Counted from the stretch's first letter, positions 7,329 through 17,548 are shown. The stretch: 49,786 nt of DNA from an uncultured Bacteroidales bacterium (GCA_902778625.1 CACYYM010000026.1:1-49786); one strand, 5' to 3'. A program made the numbers and translations. The notes: generated from the sequence alone by a model not told the origin.

Positions 7329-8827
7329 TATCTTTGCAGTATCTTTTTCCCGTTTCTAATGACGAGGCCCTTCGTGTTGTGAGGAACTTGTCTGCCCATC
7401 AGGTCGTAAGTAATGACTTGTTCGGGCGAAGAGTCTTCCTCAGCCAAGAGTGGCAGAGCATCTGGCAGTTCGTATGCCGTTACCTTGACATCTTTTATCT
7501 CCCAACAGTAGCAAGCTGAGCTGTTGCTTGTGTAGCGGAAGGCAATTGTGACGTTGTCTCTGCCGCCGCAACCAGCCAAACTGATGTCGCCAGACGATAC
7601 GAACTGAGTGAAGTTGCTGCTGGATTGAAGTGGCGGGAATTCTGCATCGAGTTTTATCCAAGTTGCATCTTCAGGAACGCCTTCGTAGTCGTAGCTGACC
7701 AGGACTTGGAAGTAGGTGTCCTCAACAGGCACGCTCTTGTTGTAGCCTGTTGCATGTTGGAAGCTGAGCACAGCTCTCTCCATCATCGAGAAATCGAGAG
7801 TGAGCATGAGGTACTCGTCGGCTTCCTTGCCTGCATTATAGGCGTTAGCCACAGCTCCATAGTTAGAGTTGCTTGTCCACACTTCGCCTTCGCAACCTTC
7901 ATAGGTTCGAACGAAGAAGGGATCGAGACCTGACTTCATTGACTGGTCGACCAGAACTGCGAAGTCAGGTGTTTCGTCACCGCTCTGACCGCCTCCACCA
8001 CCAGTAGATGTGCCGTCGATGCTAAAGGCATAATCCACACTGTCGCCCCAAATGTATTCAGCCAGGTTGGGGAAGTCGACGAAAGGATTGCGGTTGCCTT
8101 GTTCTCCATAGGCGCGTTCGTTGCGAGTGATTTCCCATTCGCAGACGGGGTCGTTCTTGCTCCATCTCAAGAGCATGGGCAGGATGTCTTCCTTCAAAGT
8201 GGGATAATCTTCTTTGCGAAACGAGACATTAACATCGCTTCTATCTTGCCAGTTAACATCGGGATAGCAGGTCGCTACGTAGAAGAAGATTCTTGCGAAG
8301 TCTCCCTTGTATTCGTCACAAGGCTCGAACACGCGGTCACCATGTGCGTCATCTCCCGTCTTCATGCGTGCGTTGGAAAATACCGTGGAGCCTGACACTT
8401 CTCCGAGAGGGAAGTTTCCTTTGGCACTATTTGCTTTCGCATCTGATGGGATAACCTGGAAGAGGTCGTTGCCTACAGCAATACTCGTTCCCTTGCCCCA
8501 CCAACTTTGAGGTGCCACATGCTCTTTATTCATACCGCTAACTGCAGAACCGTTGCCTACGAAGTAATAGACATTGTCGCTATAATAGTCCATTACCTGA
8601 TGTTTCCCCTGCGAATTCGTGGCTGGCAAATAGTCCACCTTCTCGTATGCCGCCCACAGATTATCGTATCCCAACTTCGTGTGTGGCGAAATGATGCTAT
8701 ACATGGCCGCCTTCAAGGCTGCCTTCTTCTTTCCGTCGGCGTTGTTGTAATAACCGTCTGGAATGCCTGCTACTGCTAAGTATGGGATTAAAATAGAGAG
8801 CAGAAATAGGGTAGTATGTCGTTTCAT
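7328..8827 (-). CDS. exported endonuclease I-type nuclease
   Basis: This 499-residue protein has a clear signal peptide ending near AVAG (residues 1-20). The endonuclease-I-type catalytic block is GMNKEHVAPQSWWG, with Glu102 and His103, followed by NDLFQVIPSDAKANSAKGNF. The catalytic domain ends near residue 270. A glycine-rich linker (TGGGGGQSGDE) leads to a beta-sandwich-like domain and a terminal segment ITYDLMGRQV that resembles a type IX sorting tail. It is the first gene of the - strand unit and overlaps the start of the second nuclease by one base. The two share the catalytic layout but diverge elsewhere, so this is an old duplication. The likely role is extracellular nucleic acid breakdown. 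Confidence 0.85.
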   Translation of the reverse strand: MKRHTTLFLLSILIPYLAVAGIPDGYYNNADGKKKAALKAAMYSIISPHTKLGYDNLWAAYEKVDYLPATNSQGKHQVMDYYSDNVYYFVGNGSAVSGMNKEHVAPQSWWGKGTSIAVGNDLFQVIPSDAKANSAKGNFPLGEVSGSTVFSNARMKTGDDAHGDRVFEPCDEYKGDFARIFFYVATCYPDVNWQDRSDVNVSFRKEDYPTLKEDILPMLLRWSKNDPVCEWEITRNERAYGEQGNRNPFVDFPNLAEYIWGDSVDYAFSIDGTSTGGGGGQSGDETPDFAVLVDQSMKSGLDPFFVRTYEGCEGEVWTSNSNYGAVANAYNAGKEADEYLMLTLDFSMMERAVLSFQHATGYNKSVPVEDTYFQVLVSYDYEGVPEDATWIKLDAEFPPLQSSSNFTQFVSSGDISLAGCGGRDNVTIAFRYTSNSSACYCWEIKDVKVTAYELPDALPLLAEEDSSPEQVITYDLMGRQVPHNTKGLVIRNGKKILQR

Positions 8828-8857
8828 GTCTTGTTAGTTTAAGTGTATATTCCGTTG

Positions 8858-8865
8858 CAAAGATA
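8858..8865 (-). promoter_or_regulatory. -7 element for the nuclease-truA unit
   Basis: On the - strand TATCTTTG (8865 to 8858) lies about 30 bp before the start codon at 8827. No clear TTG at the expected -33 distance was found, so only the -7 element is supported. Confidence 0.6.
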
Positions 8866-8954
8866 TAAAAAAGATTAGAGATTAAGGACGGGGAACGAGA
8901 GTTTTTTTCCTTATTCTTTTATATTCGAATGGGAGTGCAGGGTGCATCGCCAAA

Positions 8955-9066
8955 CTTAGCGTGGTGTGTTTGTAAACTTAACACGTTAAGTTGCTCAACA
9001 TAACACGTTAAGTTGCCCAACATAACACGTTAAAATTGCAAACTTCGCACGTTAAGTTTGCCAACT
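8955..9066. repeat. 22-bp-period tandem repeat array R1 (upstream of clpC)
   Basis: The core ACGTTA(A/AG) starts at 8983, 9005, 9027 and 9049, exactly 22 bp apart, each preceded by AACAC or a variant. The first unit is the inverted repeat AACTTAACACGTTAAGTT (8975-8992). The array fills the middle of the 381-bp gap between the nuclease operon and clpC and ends about 30 bp before the clpC promoter. The remainder of that gap holds only the two divergent promoters and AT-rich DNA. Confidence 0.9.
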
Positions 9067-9097
9067 ACACTGCAAGCATTATTTCTCGGCTCATTTC

Positions 9098-9128
9098 TTG
9101 GATGTTATCTTAAAATGTCGTATATTTG
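9098..9128 (+). promoter_or_regulatory. promoter of the clpC-htpG-nadE operon
   Basis: TTG at 9098-9100, a 20-bp spacer, then TATATTTG at 9121-9128. The leader to the clpC start is about 75 nt and ends in short repeated words (ACAGACAA). No inverted repeat typical of the CIRCE heat-shock operator was seen. Confidence 0.78.
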
Positions 9129-9208
9129 CAAGGAACTATGTTTGGCACGGCATTTGTAGAATACAAGTGTACGACAGACAATAGACAACAGACAACTGAA
9201 GGATTAAA

Positions 9209-11698
9209 ATGACTACAAACTTTTCACCAGATACGTTCAACATACTGAACTTCAGCAAGGAAGAGGCGAGCCGACTGCATTGTGGCAGCGTTTCTCCGCT
9301 GCATTTGCTGCTTGGAATCATCCGGCATACTGACAACAAAGCCAGTCAGCTCTTGGCATATTACCTGCCAGACGGGGTGGCTCAGCTCAAGAGTCAGCTC
9401 GAGATGACAGCCCGTCAGCATCAGGTGCTCATCTCTCCCACGCCTGCCGATATGAATTTCGACACACAGGCAAACCGCATCATGCGCCTTTGCAAGCTCG
9501 AGGCAAGCCTGATGAAGTCGGAAACTATCGAGCCGATTCACGTCCTACTTGCCATTCTGAAAGCAAATGACAACGAGGCAAGCGACATCCTGCAACGCCT
9601 CGACATCACCTACGACAAGGTCAACAGCCAACAGACGCCTGACAACAGACTGCCTAACGATGAGGATGACGACGAAGACCTCGAGCCTGTATCGGCTGGA
9701 CTGGAAGGCAACGTCATCTCTGTCCGCATGCAGAAGAAGCAGGAAAGCAAGACTCCGGCGCTCGACAACTTTGGCACCGACCTCACCTTTATGGCGGCTC
9801 AAGACCTCCTCGACCCTGTTGTTGGACGCGAGAAGGAGATTGAACGTGTGGCACAAATCCTGAATCGAAGGAAGAAGAACAATCCCATTCTCATCGGCGA
9901 GCCTGGCGTGGGCAAGAGCGCTATCGTGGAAGGATTGGCACAGCGAATTGTCAACCATCGCGTCAGCCGAACCCTTTGGAATAAACGCATTGTGGTGCTC
10001 GACCTCGCAAGCGTCGTGGCTGGCACGAAGTATCGCGGTCAGTTCGAGGAGCGTCTGCGTTGCATCATGAACGAGTTGAAGCAGAACCCGGAGGTTATCG
10101 TCTTTATTGATGAGATACACACACTTGTCGGAGCAGGTAATGCGGCAGGTTCGATGGACGCTGCCAACATGCTGAAGCCGGCTCTGAGTCGTGGCGAGTT
10201 CCAATGCATAGGCTCCACCACACTCGATGAATTCCGCAAAAGTATCGAGAAGGACGGCGCTTTGGAACGTCGTTTCCAGAAGGTAATGGTCGAACAGACG
10301 ACAGCAGATGAGACACTTCAAATCCTTGAGAATCTTCGCGAACGCTATGAGAAGCACCATCATGTCCGCTATACCGACGAGGCGCTCAAGGCTTGTGTCA
10401 AGATGACAGGCCGCTATGTTACCGACCGCAGCTTCCCAGACAAGGCGATTGACGCGCTTGATGAAGCTGGTAGCCGAATGCGCATACAGAACCTTCCTGT
10501 GCCTGAAGAAGTGACACGACTGGAGAACCTTGTCGAAGAGCTTGAGCTGAAGAAGCTTGAAGCAGCTGAGCAACAGGACTTCGAGGTGGCTGCCGACCTT
10601 CGCGACCAAAGCAAGCATGTTCAGGAACAACTGGAGCTGGCAAAGCAAGAATGGGAAAAGACACTCGTCGAGACAGAGCGAACGCTTGTTGACGAACAGG
10701 TTGTTGCAGAGGTTGTCAGCATCATGACAGGCATCCCCGTTAAGCGAATCGGTCAGGAAGAAAATGTTCGTCTGCGCAATCTCAAGGATACACTGCAGCA
10801 GAAGGTTGTCGGTCAGGACGAAGCTGTCGCTTTGGTGGCAAGAGCCATCCAGCGCAGTCGCGTCGGACTGAAAGACCCGCAGAAGCCCATCGGCACGTTC
10901 CTCTTCGTCGGCCCTACAGGTGTGGGTAAGACATATCTTGCGAAATGCCTCGCAGAAGAGCTTTTCGGAAAGGCTGATTCCATCATTCGCATCGATATGA
11001 GCGAGTACATGGAGAAGCACACAGTCAGCAGAATGGTTGGTGCACCTCCAGGATATGTTGGCTACGACGAAGGCGGACAACTCACAGAACAAGTGCGTCG
11101 CAAGCCTTATTCCATCGTGCTTCTCGATGAGATAGAGAAGGCTCATACAGATGTCTTCAATCTCCTCCTGCAAGTAATGGACGAAGGACGACTCACTGAC
11201 GGCAACGGCAACACCATAGACTTCCGCAATACCGTCATCATTATGACAAGCAACTGCGGCTCGAAACAGATTCGCGACTTCGGTCGAGGCGTGGGTTTCC
11301 AAAGCGAGACAGATACGACGACAGGCAAGAAGCAGAATCGCGACATCGTGAAGAAAGCACTCGACAAGCAGTTCGCCCCTGAGTTCATGAACCGTCTCGA
11401 CAACATCGTTTACTTCGACCACCTCTCGCAAGAGGACTTGCAGAAGATTGTGGACATCGAACTCAAGCCTCTGCTCGACCGCATCAACGAGATGGGGCAC
11501 ACGCTCGAAGTCAGCCCTGAAGCTCGTGAACTGCTTGGCAAGAAGGGTTACGACATACAATTTGGTGCTCGTCCCCTCAAGCGAGCCATCCAAGACCTGC
11601 TCGAAGACCCCATCTGCGAAATACTTATGGAGGAGACAGAGCCTTCGCTGCATCTCAAGGCAGAAGTTAAAGGAGATAAGGTTATAATTACAAAATAA
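9209..11698 (+). CDS. clpC: ATP-dependent Clp protease ATP-binding subunit, ClpC type
   Basis: This 829-residue AAA+ unfoldase feeds proteins to ClpP or remodels aggregates. Order: N-terminal Clp repeat domain (about 1-150), an acidic linker ([10 protein letters not shown] near 150), first ATPase with Walker A GEPGVGKS near 230 and [12 protein letters not shown], a UVR-like middle motif ([16 protein letters not shown] near 450), and second ATPase with Walker A GPTGVGKT near 570. The short middle with a UVR motif, rather than a long coiled coil, indicates ClpC rather than ClpB. htpG follows after 3 bp, so the chaperones are co-transcribed. An antisense frame stays open across both genes and is treated as a codon-usage shadow. 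Confidence 0.93.
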   Translation: MTTNFSPDTFNILNFSKEEASRLHCGSVSPLHLLLGIIRHTDNKASQLLAYYLPDGVAQLKSQLEMTARQHQVLISPTPADMNFDTQANRIMRLCKLEASLMKSETIEPIHVLLAILKANDNEASDILQRLDITYDKVNSQQTPDNRLPNDEDDDEDLEPVSAGLEGNVISVRMQKKQESKTPALDNFGTDLTFMAAQDLLDPVVGREKEIERVAQILNRRKKNNPILIGEPGVGKSAIVEGLAQRIVNHRVSRTLWNKRIVVLDLASVVAGTKYRGQFEERLRCIMNELKQNPEVIVFIDEIHTLVGAGNAAGSMDAANMLKPALSRGEFQCIGSTTLDEFRKSIEKDGALERRFQKVMVEQTTADETLQILENLRERYEKHHHVRYTDEALKACVKMTGRYVTDRSFPDKAIDALDEAGSRMRIQNLPVPEEVTRLENLVEELELKKLEAAEQQDFEVAADLRDQSKHVQEQLELAKQEWEKTLVETERTLVDEQVVAEVVSIMTGIPVKRIGQEENVRLRNLKDTLQQKVVGQDEAVALVARAIQRSRVGLKDPQKPIGTFLFVGPTGVGKTYLAKCLAEELFGKADSIIRIDMSEYMEKHTVSRMVGAPPGYVGYDEGGQLTEQVRRKPYSIVLLDEIEKAHTDVFNLLLQVMDEGRLTDGNGNTIDFRNTVIIMTSNCGSKQIRDFGRGVGFQSETDTTTGKKQNRDIVKKALDKQFAPEFMNRLDNIVYFDHLSQEDLQKIVDIELKPLLDRINEMGHTLEVSPEARELLGKKGYDIQFGARPLKRAIQDLLEDPICEILMEETEPSLHLKAEVKGDKVIITK

Positions 11699-11701
11699 GA
11701 C

Positions 11702-13753
11702 ATGAAACAAGGTAATATCGGGGTTACAACCGAGAATATCTTCCCCGTTATCAAAAAGTTCCTCTATAGCGACCACGAAATCTTTATTCGCGAAATAGTA
11801 AGCAATGCCGTCGATGCCACGCAAAAACTGAAGACCCTTGCAGGCAAAGGCGACTTCCAGGGCGAGTTGGGTGACCTGAAGGTTCGTGTTAGCATCGATA
11901 AAGACGCTAAAACAATTACTGTTAGCGACAGCGGTATTGGCATGACTGCCGACGAAATCGAGAAGTACATCAACCAGATTGCCTTCTCGGGAGCCAACGA
12001 CTTCCTCGACAAGTACAAGGACGACGCGAATGCCATCATCGGCCACTTCGGACTGGGCTTCTACTCGTCGTTCATGGTGAGCAAGCAGGTCGATATCATC
12101 ACAAAGAGCTATCAAGACGCTCCAGCCGTGAAATGGAGTTGCGACGGAAGTCCAAGCTTCACCCTCGAAGAGACAGATAAGGCAGAGCGCGGCACTGACA
12201 TCGTGATGCACCTCGACGACGACTGCCTCGAGTTTCTCGAAAAGGACAAGATGGAAGGTCTGCTCCGCAAGTACTGCCACTTCCTGCCTGTGCCCATTGC
12301 TTTTGGCAAGAAGACCGAATGGAAGGACGGCAAACAGGTGGATACCGACGAGGACAACATAATAAATAATGTAGAGCCTTTGTGGACGAAGAAGCCTGCC
12401 GACCTCAAGGACGAGGACTACAAGGAGTTCTACCGCCACCTCTTCCCGATGGCCGACGAGCCGCTCTTCTGGATTCACCTCAATGTCGACTACCCCTTCA
12501 ACCTGACCGGCATCCTCTACTTCCCGAAGATAAAGAACAATCTCGACATCCAGCGCAACAAGATACAGCTCTACTGCAACCAGGTCTTCGTGACCGACGC
12601 TGTGGAAGGCATCGTGCCCGAGTTCCTGACCTTGCTGCATGGCGTCATCGACTCGCCCGACATCCCCTTGAATGTCTCGAGAAGCTATCTGCAGAGCGAC
12701 GCCAATGTGAAGAAGATAAGCGGCTACATCACGAAGAAGGTGAACGACCGACTCGCTTCCATCTTCAAGAACGAGCGCGAGGACTTCGAGAAGAAGTGGG
12801 ACGACATCAAGATATTCATCCACTACGGCTTGCTTACCGAGGAGGACTACTTCGACAAGGCGAAGACCTACTTCCTGCTGAAGGACACCGAGGGCAAGCA
12901 CTACACGCTCGACGAGTACCAAGCCCTCATCAAGGACAACCAGACGAACAAGGACGGCCAGCTTGTCTATCTCTATGCCAACGACCCTGACGCGCAATAC
13001 ACCTACATCGACGCAGCCAAGCAGAAGGGCTACAATGTCCTCTTGATGAATGGTCAGCTCGATGCTCCTCTGGTCGGAATGCTCGAAAGGAAGTTGGAGA
13101 AGACAACCTTCACTCGTGTTGATGCCGATGTCATTGACCGACTGATTCAAAAGGAAGAGACCAAGCGCGAGAAACTTGAGGCAGAGCGTGCAGACAAGCT
13201 CTCCATCGTATTCCGTTCTCAAGCACCAAAGACAGAGAAGATGGACTTCAACGTCGAGGCTCAGGCACTTGGTGAGGACCAGTTGCCAGTCATGATGACA
13301 CAAAGCGAGTACATGCGAAGGATGAAAGAGATGGCACGCTTGCAGCCCGGAATGGCGTTCTACGGTGAGATGCCCGATATGTATAACATCGTGCTCAATA
13401 CCGACTCGCCGCTTATTCGCGAGGTCCTTGAGGATTGCGAGAAGCAGACCGAAGAAGCCTTGAAGCCTATCGAGGCAGAGCTGCGTGGACTGAATGCCCG
13501 TCAGGCTGTGCTGCGTCAGGAACAGGATAAGAAGAAGCCCGAGGAGATAACGCAGGAGGAGAAGGACGACCTGAAGAAATGCGGCGAAGACATCCGTGCC
13601 GAGCAGCAGAAGCGCGACGATGTTTTGAAAGGCTATGCCGAGAAGAACGACCGCGTGCATCAGCTCATCGACTTGGCTCTCCTGCAGAACGGCCTCCTCA
13701 AGGGCGAAGCACTCACACGTTTCGTCAAGAGAAGTGTAGAACTCATTAAATAA
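11702..13753 (+). CDS. htpG: molecular chaperone HtpG (Hsp90)
   Basis: This 683-residue cytoplasmic Hsp90 has the full bacterial length. The N-terminal GHKL ATPase pocket is visible as REIVSNAVDAT, DSGIGMTADE and IGHFGLGFYSSFMV. The middle domain has the conserved DIPLNVSRSYLQSD. The C-terminal third is rich in charged helices (residues about 560-650), as in the dimerisation domain. It lies 3 bp after clpC and 5 bp before nadE, so the three form one operon driven from 9098-9128. No separate promoter was found. Confidence 0.97.
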   Translation: MKQGNIGVTTENIFPVIKKFLYSDHEIFIREIVSNAVDATQKLKTLAGKGDFQGELGDLKVRVSIDKDAKTITVSDSGIGMTADEIEKYINQIAFSGANDFLDKYKDDANAIIGHFGLGFYSSFMVSKQVDIITKSYQDAPAVKWSCDGSPSFTLEETDKAERGTDIVMHLDDDCLEFLEKDKMEGLLRKYCHFLPVPIAFGKKTEWKDGKQVDTDEDNIINNVEPLWTKKPADLKDEDYKEFYRHLFPMADEPLFWIHLNVDYPFNLTGILYFPKIKNNLDIQRNKIQLYCNQVFVTDAVEGIVPEFLTLLHGVIDSPDIPLNVSRSYLQSDANVKKISGYITKKVNDRLASIFKNEREDFEKKWDDIKIFIHYGLLTEEDYFDKAKTYFLLKDTEGKHYTLDEYQALIKDNQTNKDGQLVYLYANDPDAQYTYIDAAKQKGYNVLLMNGQLDAPLVGMLERKLEKTTFTRVDADVIDRLIQKEETKREKLEAERADKLSIVFRSQAPKTEKMDFNVEAQALGEDQLPVMMTQSEYMRRMKEMARLQPGMAFYGEMPDMYNIVLNTDSPLIREVLEDCEKQTEEALKPIEAELRGLNARQAVLRQEQDKKKPEEITQEEKDDLKKCGEDIRAEQQKRDDVLKGYAEKNDRVHQLIDLALLQNGLLKGEALTRFVKRSVELIK

Positions 13754-13758
13754 ACCCC

Positions 13759-15684
13759 ATGAATCACGGTTTTGTCAAAGTCGCATCGGCCATTCCTTCG
13801 GTGAAGGTGGCTGACCCGCAGTACAATGTTCAGCAGATTGAGTCGCTCGTCATTCAAGCTGAGGGCAAGGGCATCGAAATCATTTGCTTGCCCGAACTTT
13901 CGCTGACAGCTTATTCCTGCGGCGACCTCTTCGGTCAGCAACTCTTGCTCGACGAGGCAGAGATGGCGCTCATCAACCTGATGAACACAACCCGCAGTCT
14001 CAACATCATCAGCATCGTTGGCTTACCTGTTGCTTATCGTGGCTGCTTGCTCAACTGTGCTGCAGTCATTCAACGAGGCAAGATTCTCGGACTTGTGCCG
14101 AAGACTTTCCTGCCCAACTACAGGGAGTTCTACGAGAAGCGATGGTTCCAAAGCGGTGCCGATGTGCCTGAAGGAACCGTACTCATCTGCGGACAACAAG
14201 TTACGGTCAGCACGAACATGCTTTTCTCTACGCCTTCGTGTGTGTTTGGCGTAGAGATTTGTGAAGACTTGTGGGCGCCAGTTCCGCCAAGCTCGAAGCT
14301 TGCCCTTCAGGGTGCCGACATCATCTTTAACCTCAGTGCTGACAACGATTTGGTAGGCAAGTACACTTATCTGCAGAACCTGCTTTCGCAGCAAAGTGCC
14401 CGTTGCATATGCGGCTACGTCTATAGTGGCTGCGGCTTTGGCGAGAGCACACAGGACCTCGTCTTCAGTGGCAAGGGACTTATCTACGAGAACGGCATCT
14501 TGCTTGCTGAGGCGAAGCGTCATCAATTTACAGAGCAGATGCTCGAGACAGAGATTGATGTTGACAGGCTTCGGGGTCAGCGTCGCTTGAACACGACCTT
14601 TGCGTCCTGCGCTTCGCAGATTCGTCGGCAAGTTAATATCGTTGAGACAGAACGCGTTCCTGCCCGTCCGTTCTCTTTGACGAGAGTCATCGATGCTCAT
14701 CCTTTCGTGCCGACAGGCGCGCGTCTCGACGAACGTTGCCAAGAGATATTCGACATACAGACGGAAGGTTTGGCAAAGCGCATTAAGCATACCAACGCCG
14801 AAACCGTCGTGGTTGGCATCAGCGGAGGTCTTGACTCGACGCTCGCCTTGCTTGTCTGCGTCTCTGCTTTCGACAGGTTAGGCTTGAATCGACGGGGTAT
14901 TGTGGGCATCACGATGCCGGGTTTCGGCACGACAGACAGGACCTATACGAATGCCGTCAATCTCATGAAGCTGCTCGGCATTACGATTCGCGAGATAAGC
15001 ATCAAGGAGGCATGCATTCAGCACTTCAACGACATCGACCACGATATCGAGAAGCACGACACGACTTACGAGAACTCGCAGGCTCGTGAACGAACGCAAA
15101 TCCTCATGGATGCTGCCAATCAGATGAACGGCTTTGTCGTGGGCACAGGCGATTTGAGTGAGCTGGCGCTTGGCTGGGCAACCTATAACGGCGACCACAT
15201 GAGCATGTATGGCGTGAATGCCTCTGTGCCCAAGACACTCGTCAAGCATCTTGTCGCTTGGGTGGCTGAGCATACGAAAGACGAGAGCACCCGCCAAACG
15301 CTTCTCGACATCGTTGAAACGCCTATCTCGCCCGAACTCATTCCTGCCGACGAACAGGGCAACATCACGCAAAAGACGGAGGACCTTGTTGGGCCATACG
15401 AGCTACACGACTTCTTCCTCTATTACGTCTTGCGTTGGGGTTTCCGTCCTGCAAAGATATACTTGCTGGCTCGACAGGCATTCGGCCAGAAGTACGACGA
15501 CTCGACTATTCGCAAGTGGCTTAAGACATTCTGCCGCCGCTTCTTTGCCCAGCAGTTCAAGCGGAGCTGTTTGCCCGACGGACCGAAAGTCGGCAGCTGC
15601 TCTCTCAGTCCCAGAGGCGACTGGAGAATGCCTTCCGATGCAAGTTCCGACGCTTGGCTCAAAGAGTGCGACGAGCTGGGATAA
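13759..15684 (+). CDS. nadE: glutamine-dependent NAD+ synthetase
   Basis: This 641-residue two-domain enzyme makes NAD+ from deamido-NAD+, ATP and glutamine. The N-terminal nitrilase-type glutaminase carries the Glu-Lys-Cys triad in CLPELSLTAYS, VPKTFLPNYREF and FGVEICEDLW. The C-terminal synthetase has the ATP pyrophosphatase loop GISGGLDSTLALL near residue 355 and VVGTGDLSELALGW. Length and domain order are normal for the long form. Co-transcription with two chaperones is a packing feature seen here; a functional reason is not evident. A run of TCCATAG repeats separates it from gdhA. Confidence 0.96.
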   Translation: MNHGFVKVASAIPSVKVADPQYNVQQIESLVIQAEGKGIEIICLPELSLTAYSCGDLFGQQLLLDEAEMALINLMNTTRSLNIISIVGLPVAYRGCLLNCAAVIQRGKILGLVPKTFLPNYREFYEKRWFQSGADVPEGTVLICGQQVTVSTNMLFSTPSCVFGVEICEDLWAPVPPSSKLALQGADIIFNLSADNDLVGKYTYLQNLLSQQSARCICGYVYSGCGFGESTQDLVFSGKGLIYENGILLAEAKRHQFTEQMLETEIDVDRLRGQRRLNTTFASCASQIRRQVNIVETERVPARPFSLTRVIDAHPFVPTGARLDERCQEIFDIQTEGLAKRIKHTNAETVVVGISGGLDSTLALLVCVSAFDRLGLNRRGIVGITMPGFGTTDRTYTNAVNLMKLLGITIREISIKEACIQHFNDIDHDIEKHDTTYENSQARERTQILMDAANQMNGFVVGTGDLSELALGWATYNGDHMSMYGVNASVPKTLVKHLVAWVAEHTKDESTRQTLLDIVETPISPELIPADEQGNITQKTEDLVGPYELHDFFLYYVLRWGFRPAKIYLLARQAFGQKYDDSTIRKWLKTFCRRFFAQQFKRSCLPDGPKVGSCSLSPRGDWRMPSDASSDAWLKECDELG

Positions 15685-15685
15685 A

Positions 15686-15733
<48 letters not shown>

Positions 15734-15769
15734 AAAAAATAAACTTTAAACTATAAACTTTCTAGTATC

Positions 15770-17107
15770 ATGAATGTAGAGAAAATCATGCAAGGCTTGG
15801 AGCAGAAGCATCCGGGCGAAAGAGAGTATCTTCAGGCTGTCCGCGAGGTACTGGACAGCATTAAGGACGTCTACAATCAGCATCCCGAGTTCGAGAAGGC
15901 GAAGATTGTGGAGCGCATAGTCGAGCCCGAACGTATCGTCACTTTCCGCGTGCCTTGGGTCGACGACAAGGGTGAAGTGCAAGTCAACCTTGGCTATCGC
16001 GTGCAGTTCAACAGCGCGATTGGTCCGTACAAGGGCGGTCTTCGCTTCCATGCATCAGTAAACCTGAGCATCCTCAAGTTCCTTGGCTTCGAACAGACCT
16101 TCAAGAACGCCCTCACCACGCTCCCCATGGGCGGCGGCAAAGGCGGCTCGGACTTCTCTCCCCGTGGCAAGAGCGATGCAGAAATCATGCGCTTCTGTCA
16201 GGCCTTTATGTCAGAACTGTTCAAGTACATTGGCCCCGATGTGGACGTTCCTGCAGGCGACATTGGCGTGGGTGGCAGAGAGATAGGCTACCTCTTCGGC
16301 ATGTATAAGAAACTCACCACGCAGTTCCATGCAGCAACCTTGACAGGCAAGGGCCTCGAATGGGGCGGAAGCATCCTGCGTCCCGAGGCAACAGGCTTCG
16401 GAGCGCTCTATTTCGTCAACCAGATGATGCAGACGCATGGGCTCGACATCAAGGGCAAGACGGTGGCTCTCTCGGGCTTCGGCAATGTGGCTTGGGGAGC
16501 AGCCAAGAAGGCAACAGAGCTCGGAGCAAAGGTCATCACCATAAGTGGTCCCGACGGCTACATCTACGACCCTGCAGGCCTTGATGCCGAGAAGATTGAC
16601 TACCTGCTCGAGCTTCGTGCCTCGGGAAACGACATCTGCCAGCCCTATGCCGACCAGTTCCCGGGCTCTCAGTTCTTCGAGGGCAAGAAGCCGTGGGAGC
16701 AGAAGGCCGACATCTACCTGCCTTGCGCCACACAGAACGAGCTGAATGGCGAGGATGCGGACAAGATACTGGCCAACAAGCCGCTTTGCGTAGCCGAGGT
16801 GAGCAACATGGGTTGCACCGCCGAAGCAGCCGAGAAGTTCATCGCCGCCAAGCAGCTCTTTGCTCCTGGCAAGGCTGTGAATGCAGGCGGCGTGGCAACT
16901 TCGGGTCTTGAGATGACGCAGAACTCCATGCGAATCAGCTGGACAGCCGATGAAGTGGACAAGCGCTTGCATCAGATCATGTCGGGCATCCATCAGCAAT
17001 GTGTCAAGTACGGCAAGGAAGGCGATTACGTCAACTACGTCAAAGGCGCCAACATCGCCGGCTTCATGAAAGTCGCTAAGGCTATGCTGGCACAAGGCAT
17101 AGTCTGA
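15770..17107 (+). CDS. gdhA: NADP-type glutamate dehydrogenase
   Basis: This 445-residue cytoplasmic enzyme interconverts 2-oxoglutarate plus ammonium and glutamate. The substrate site is visible as GPYKGGLRFH and PMGGGKGGSDFSPRGKSD, the dinucleotide fold as ALSGFGNVAWGAAKKATELG, and the length fits the hexameric short family used in ammonium assimilation. Cofactor specificity is inferred from the close match to bacterial NADP-type enzymes and not from one residue. No clear TAnnTTTG promoter was found in the 85-bp gap. A strong hairpin terminator follows the gene. Confidence 0.95.
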   Translation: MNVEKIMQGLEQKHPGEREYLQAVREVLDSIKDVYNQHPEFEKAKIVERIVEPERIVTFRVPWVDDKGEVQVNLGYRVQFNSAIGPYKGGLRFHASVNLSILKFLGFEQTFKNALTTLPMGGGKGGSDFSPRGKSDAEIMRFCQAFMSELFKYIGPDVDVPAGDIGVGGREIGYLFGMYKKLTTQFHAATLTGKGLEWGGSILRPEATGFGALYFVNQMMQTHGLDIKGKTVALSGFGNVAWGAAKKATELGAKVITISGPDGYIYDPAGLDAEKIDYLLELRASGNDICQPYADQFPGSQFFEGKKPWEQKADIYLPCATQNELNGEDADKILANKPLCVAEVSNMGCTAEAAEKFIAAKQLFAPGKAVNAGGVATSGLEMTQNSMRISWTADEVDKRLHQIMSGIHQQCVKYGKEGDYVNYVKGANIAGFMKVAKAMLAQGIV

Positions 17108-17130
17108 GAGCTCGACGGTGCAAAATACAT

Positions 17131-17165
17131 AGCCCCTACCATTCATTTGGCAGGGGCTTGTTTTT
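17131..17165 (+). terminator. rho-independent terminator of gdhA
   Basis: AGCCCCTACC at 17131-17140 pairs with GGCAGGGGCT at 17149-17158 with one A/C mismatch and an eight-base loop, followed by TGTTTTT. Confidence 0.88.
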
Positions 17166-17451
17166 GTATAAAAAACTGAAGAACAATCCAAAAGTCCGTA
17201 GAGCGCTTGATTTCGCTTCGACGACAAATTATGCGCCAGAGGAATTAGAAGCGATTCTGGGGCCATTTACGGGCGAAATGGAGCACTCCGTCATTGCCAA
17301 GACAATCCGTTCATGTTGTATCAGTGTTTTCGGGTGTAAAGTTACGAAAACTTCTCATACTCCCACACGTTTTACCGAGAAAGTGAGAAAATGAGAAAGT
17401 TGTAATACGACAGGAATAGCTTTTAAAGGTAAAACGGAGGGAGAGAGATGT

Positions 17452-17548
17452 AGATATATATAACATATATATATATATATATATATACTATATAATAATA
17501 TAATAAATATAATAATAATATTATTAATAATAAATCTATTAATAATCT
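17452..17548. repeat. AT dinucleotide/trinucleotide microsatellite
   Basis: Runs of TA (about 17461-17488) give way to ATA/ATT triplets up to the conserved CTATTAATAATCTTATAGTG. The stretch is almost pure A/T and differs in length and order from the matching stretch at 44560-44640. Confidence 0.92.

Noticed and set aside
8955..9066. CRISPR-like array
   Set aside because: Repeats are directly adjacent with a 22-bp period and no unique spacers, and no cas genes are present in the window.
9098..9208. Heat-shock operator (CIRCE) in front of clpC
   Set aside because: The 9-bp inverted repeat TTAGCACTC-N9-GAGTGCTAA is not present in the leader.
9545..13660. 1371-codon open frame on the - strand across clpC and htpG
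   Set aside because: It lies wholly opposite two highly conserved genes, shows no recognisable domain and has a hydrophobic, low-complexity composition. It stays open because stop triplets are rare in that frame given the codon use of the real genes.
16211..17266. 351-codon antisense frame over gdhA
   Set aside because: Shadow of gdhA on the opposite strand; no domain, no promoter, and it crosses the gdhA terminator.
17158..17394. Functional small protein of 78 residues
   Set aside because: It begins inside the gdhA terminator and shares only parts with the relic at 44647-44850, with the middle diverged. Best read as a decayed tail within element A.
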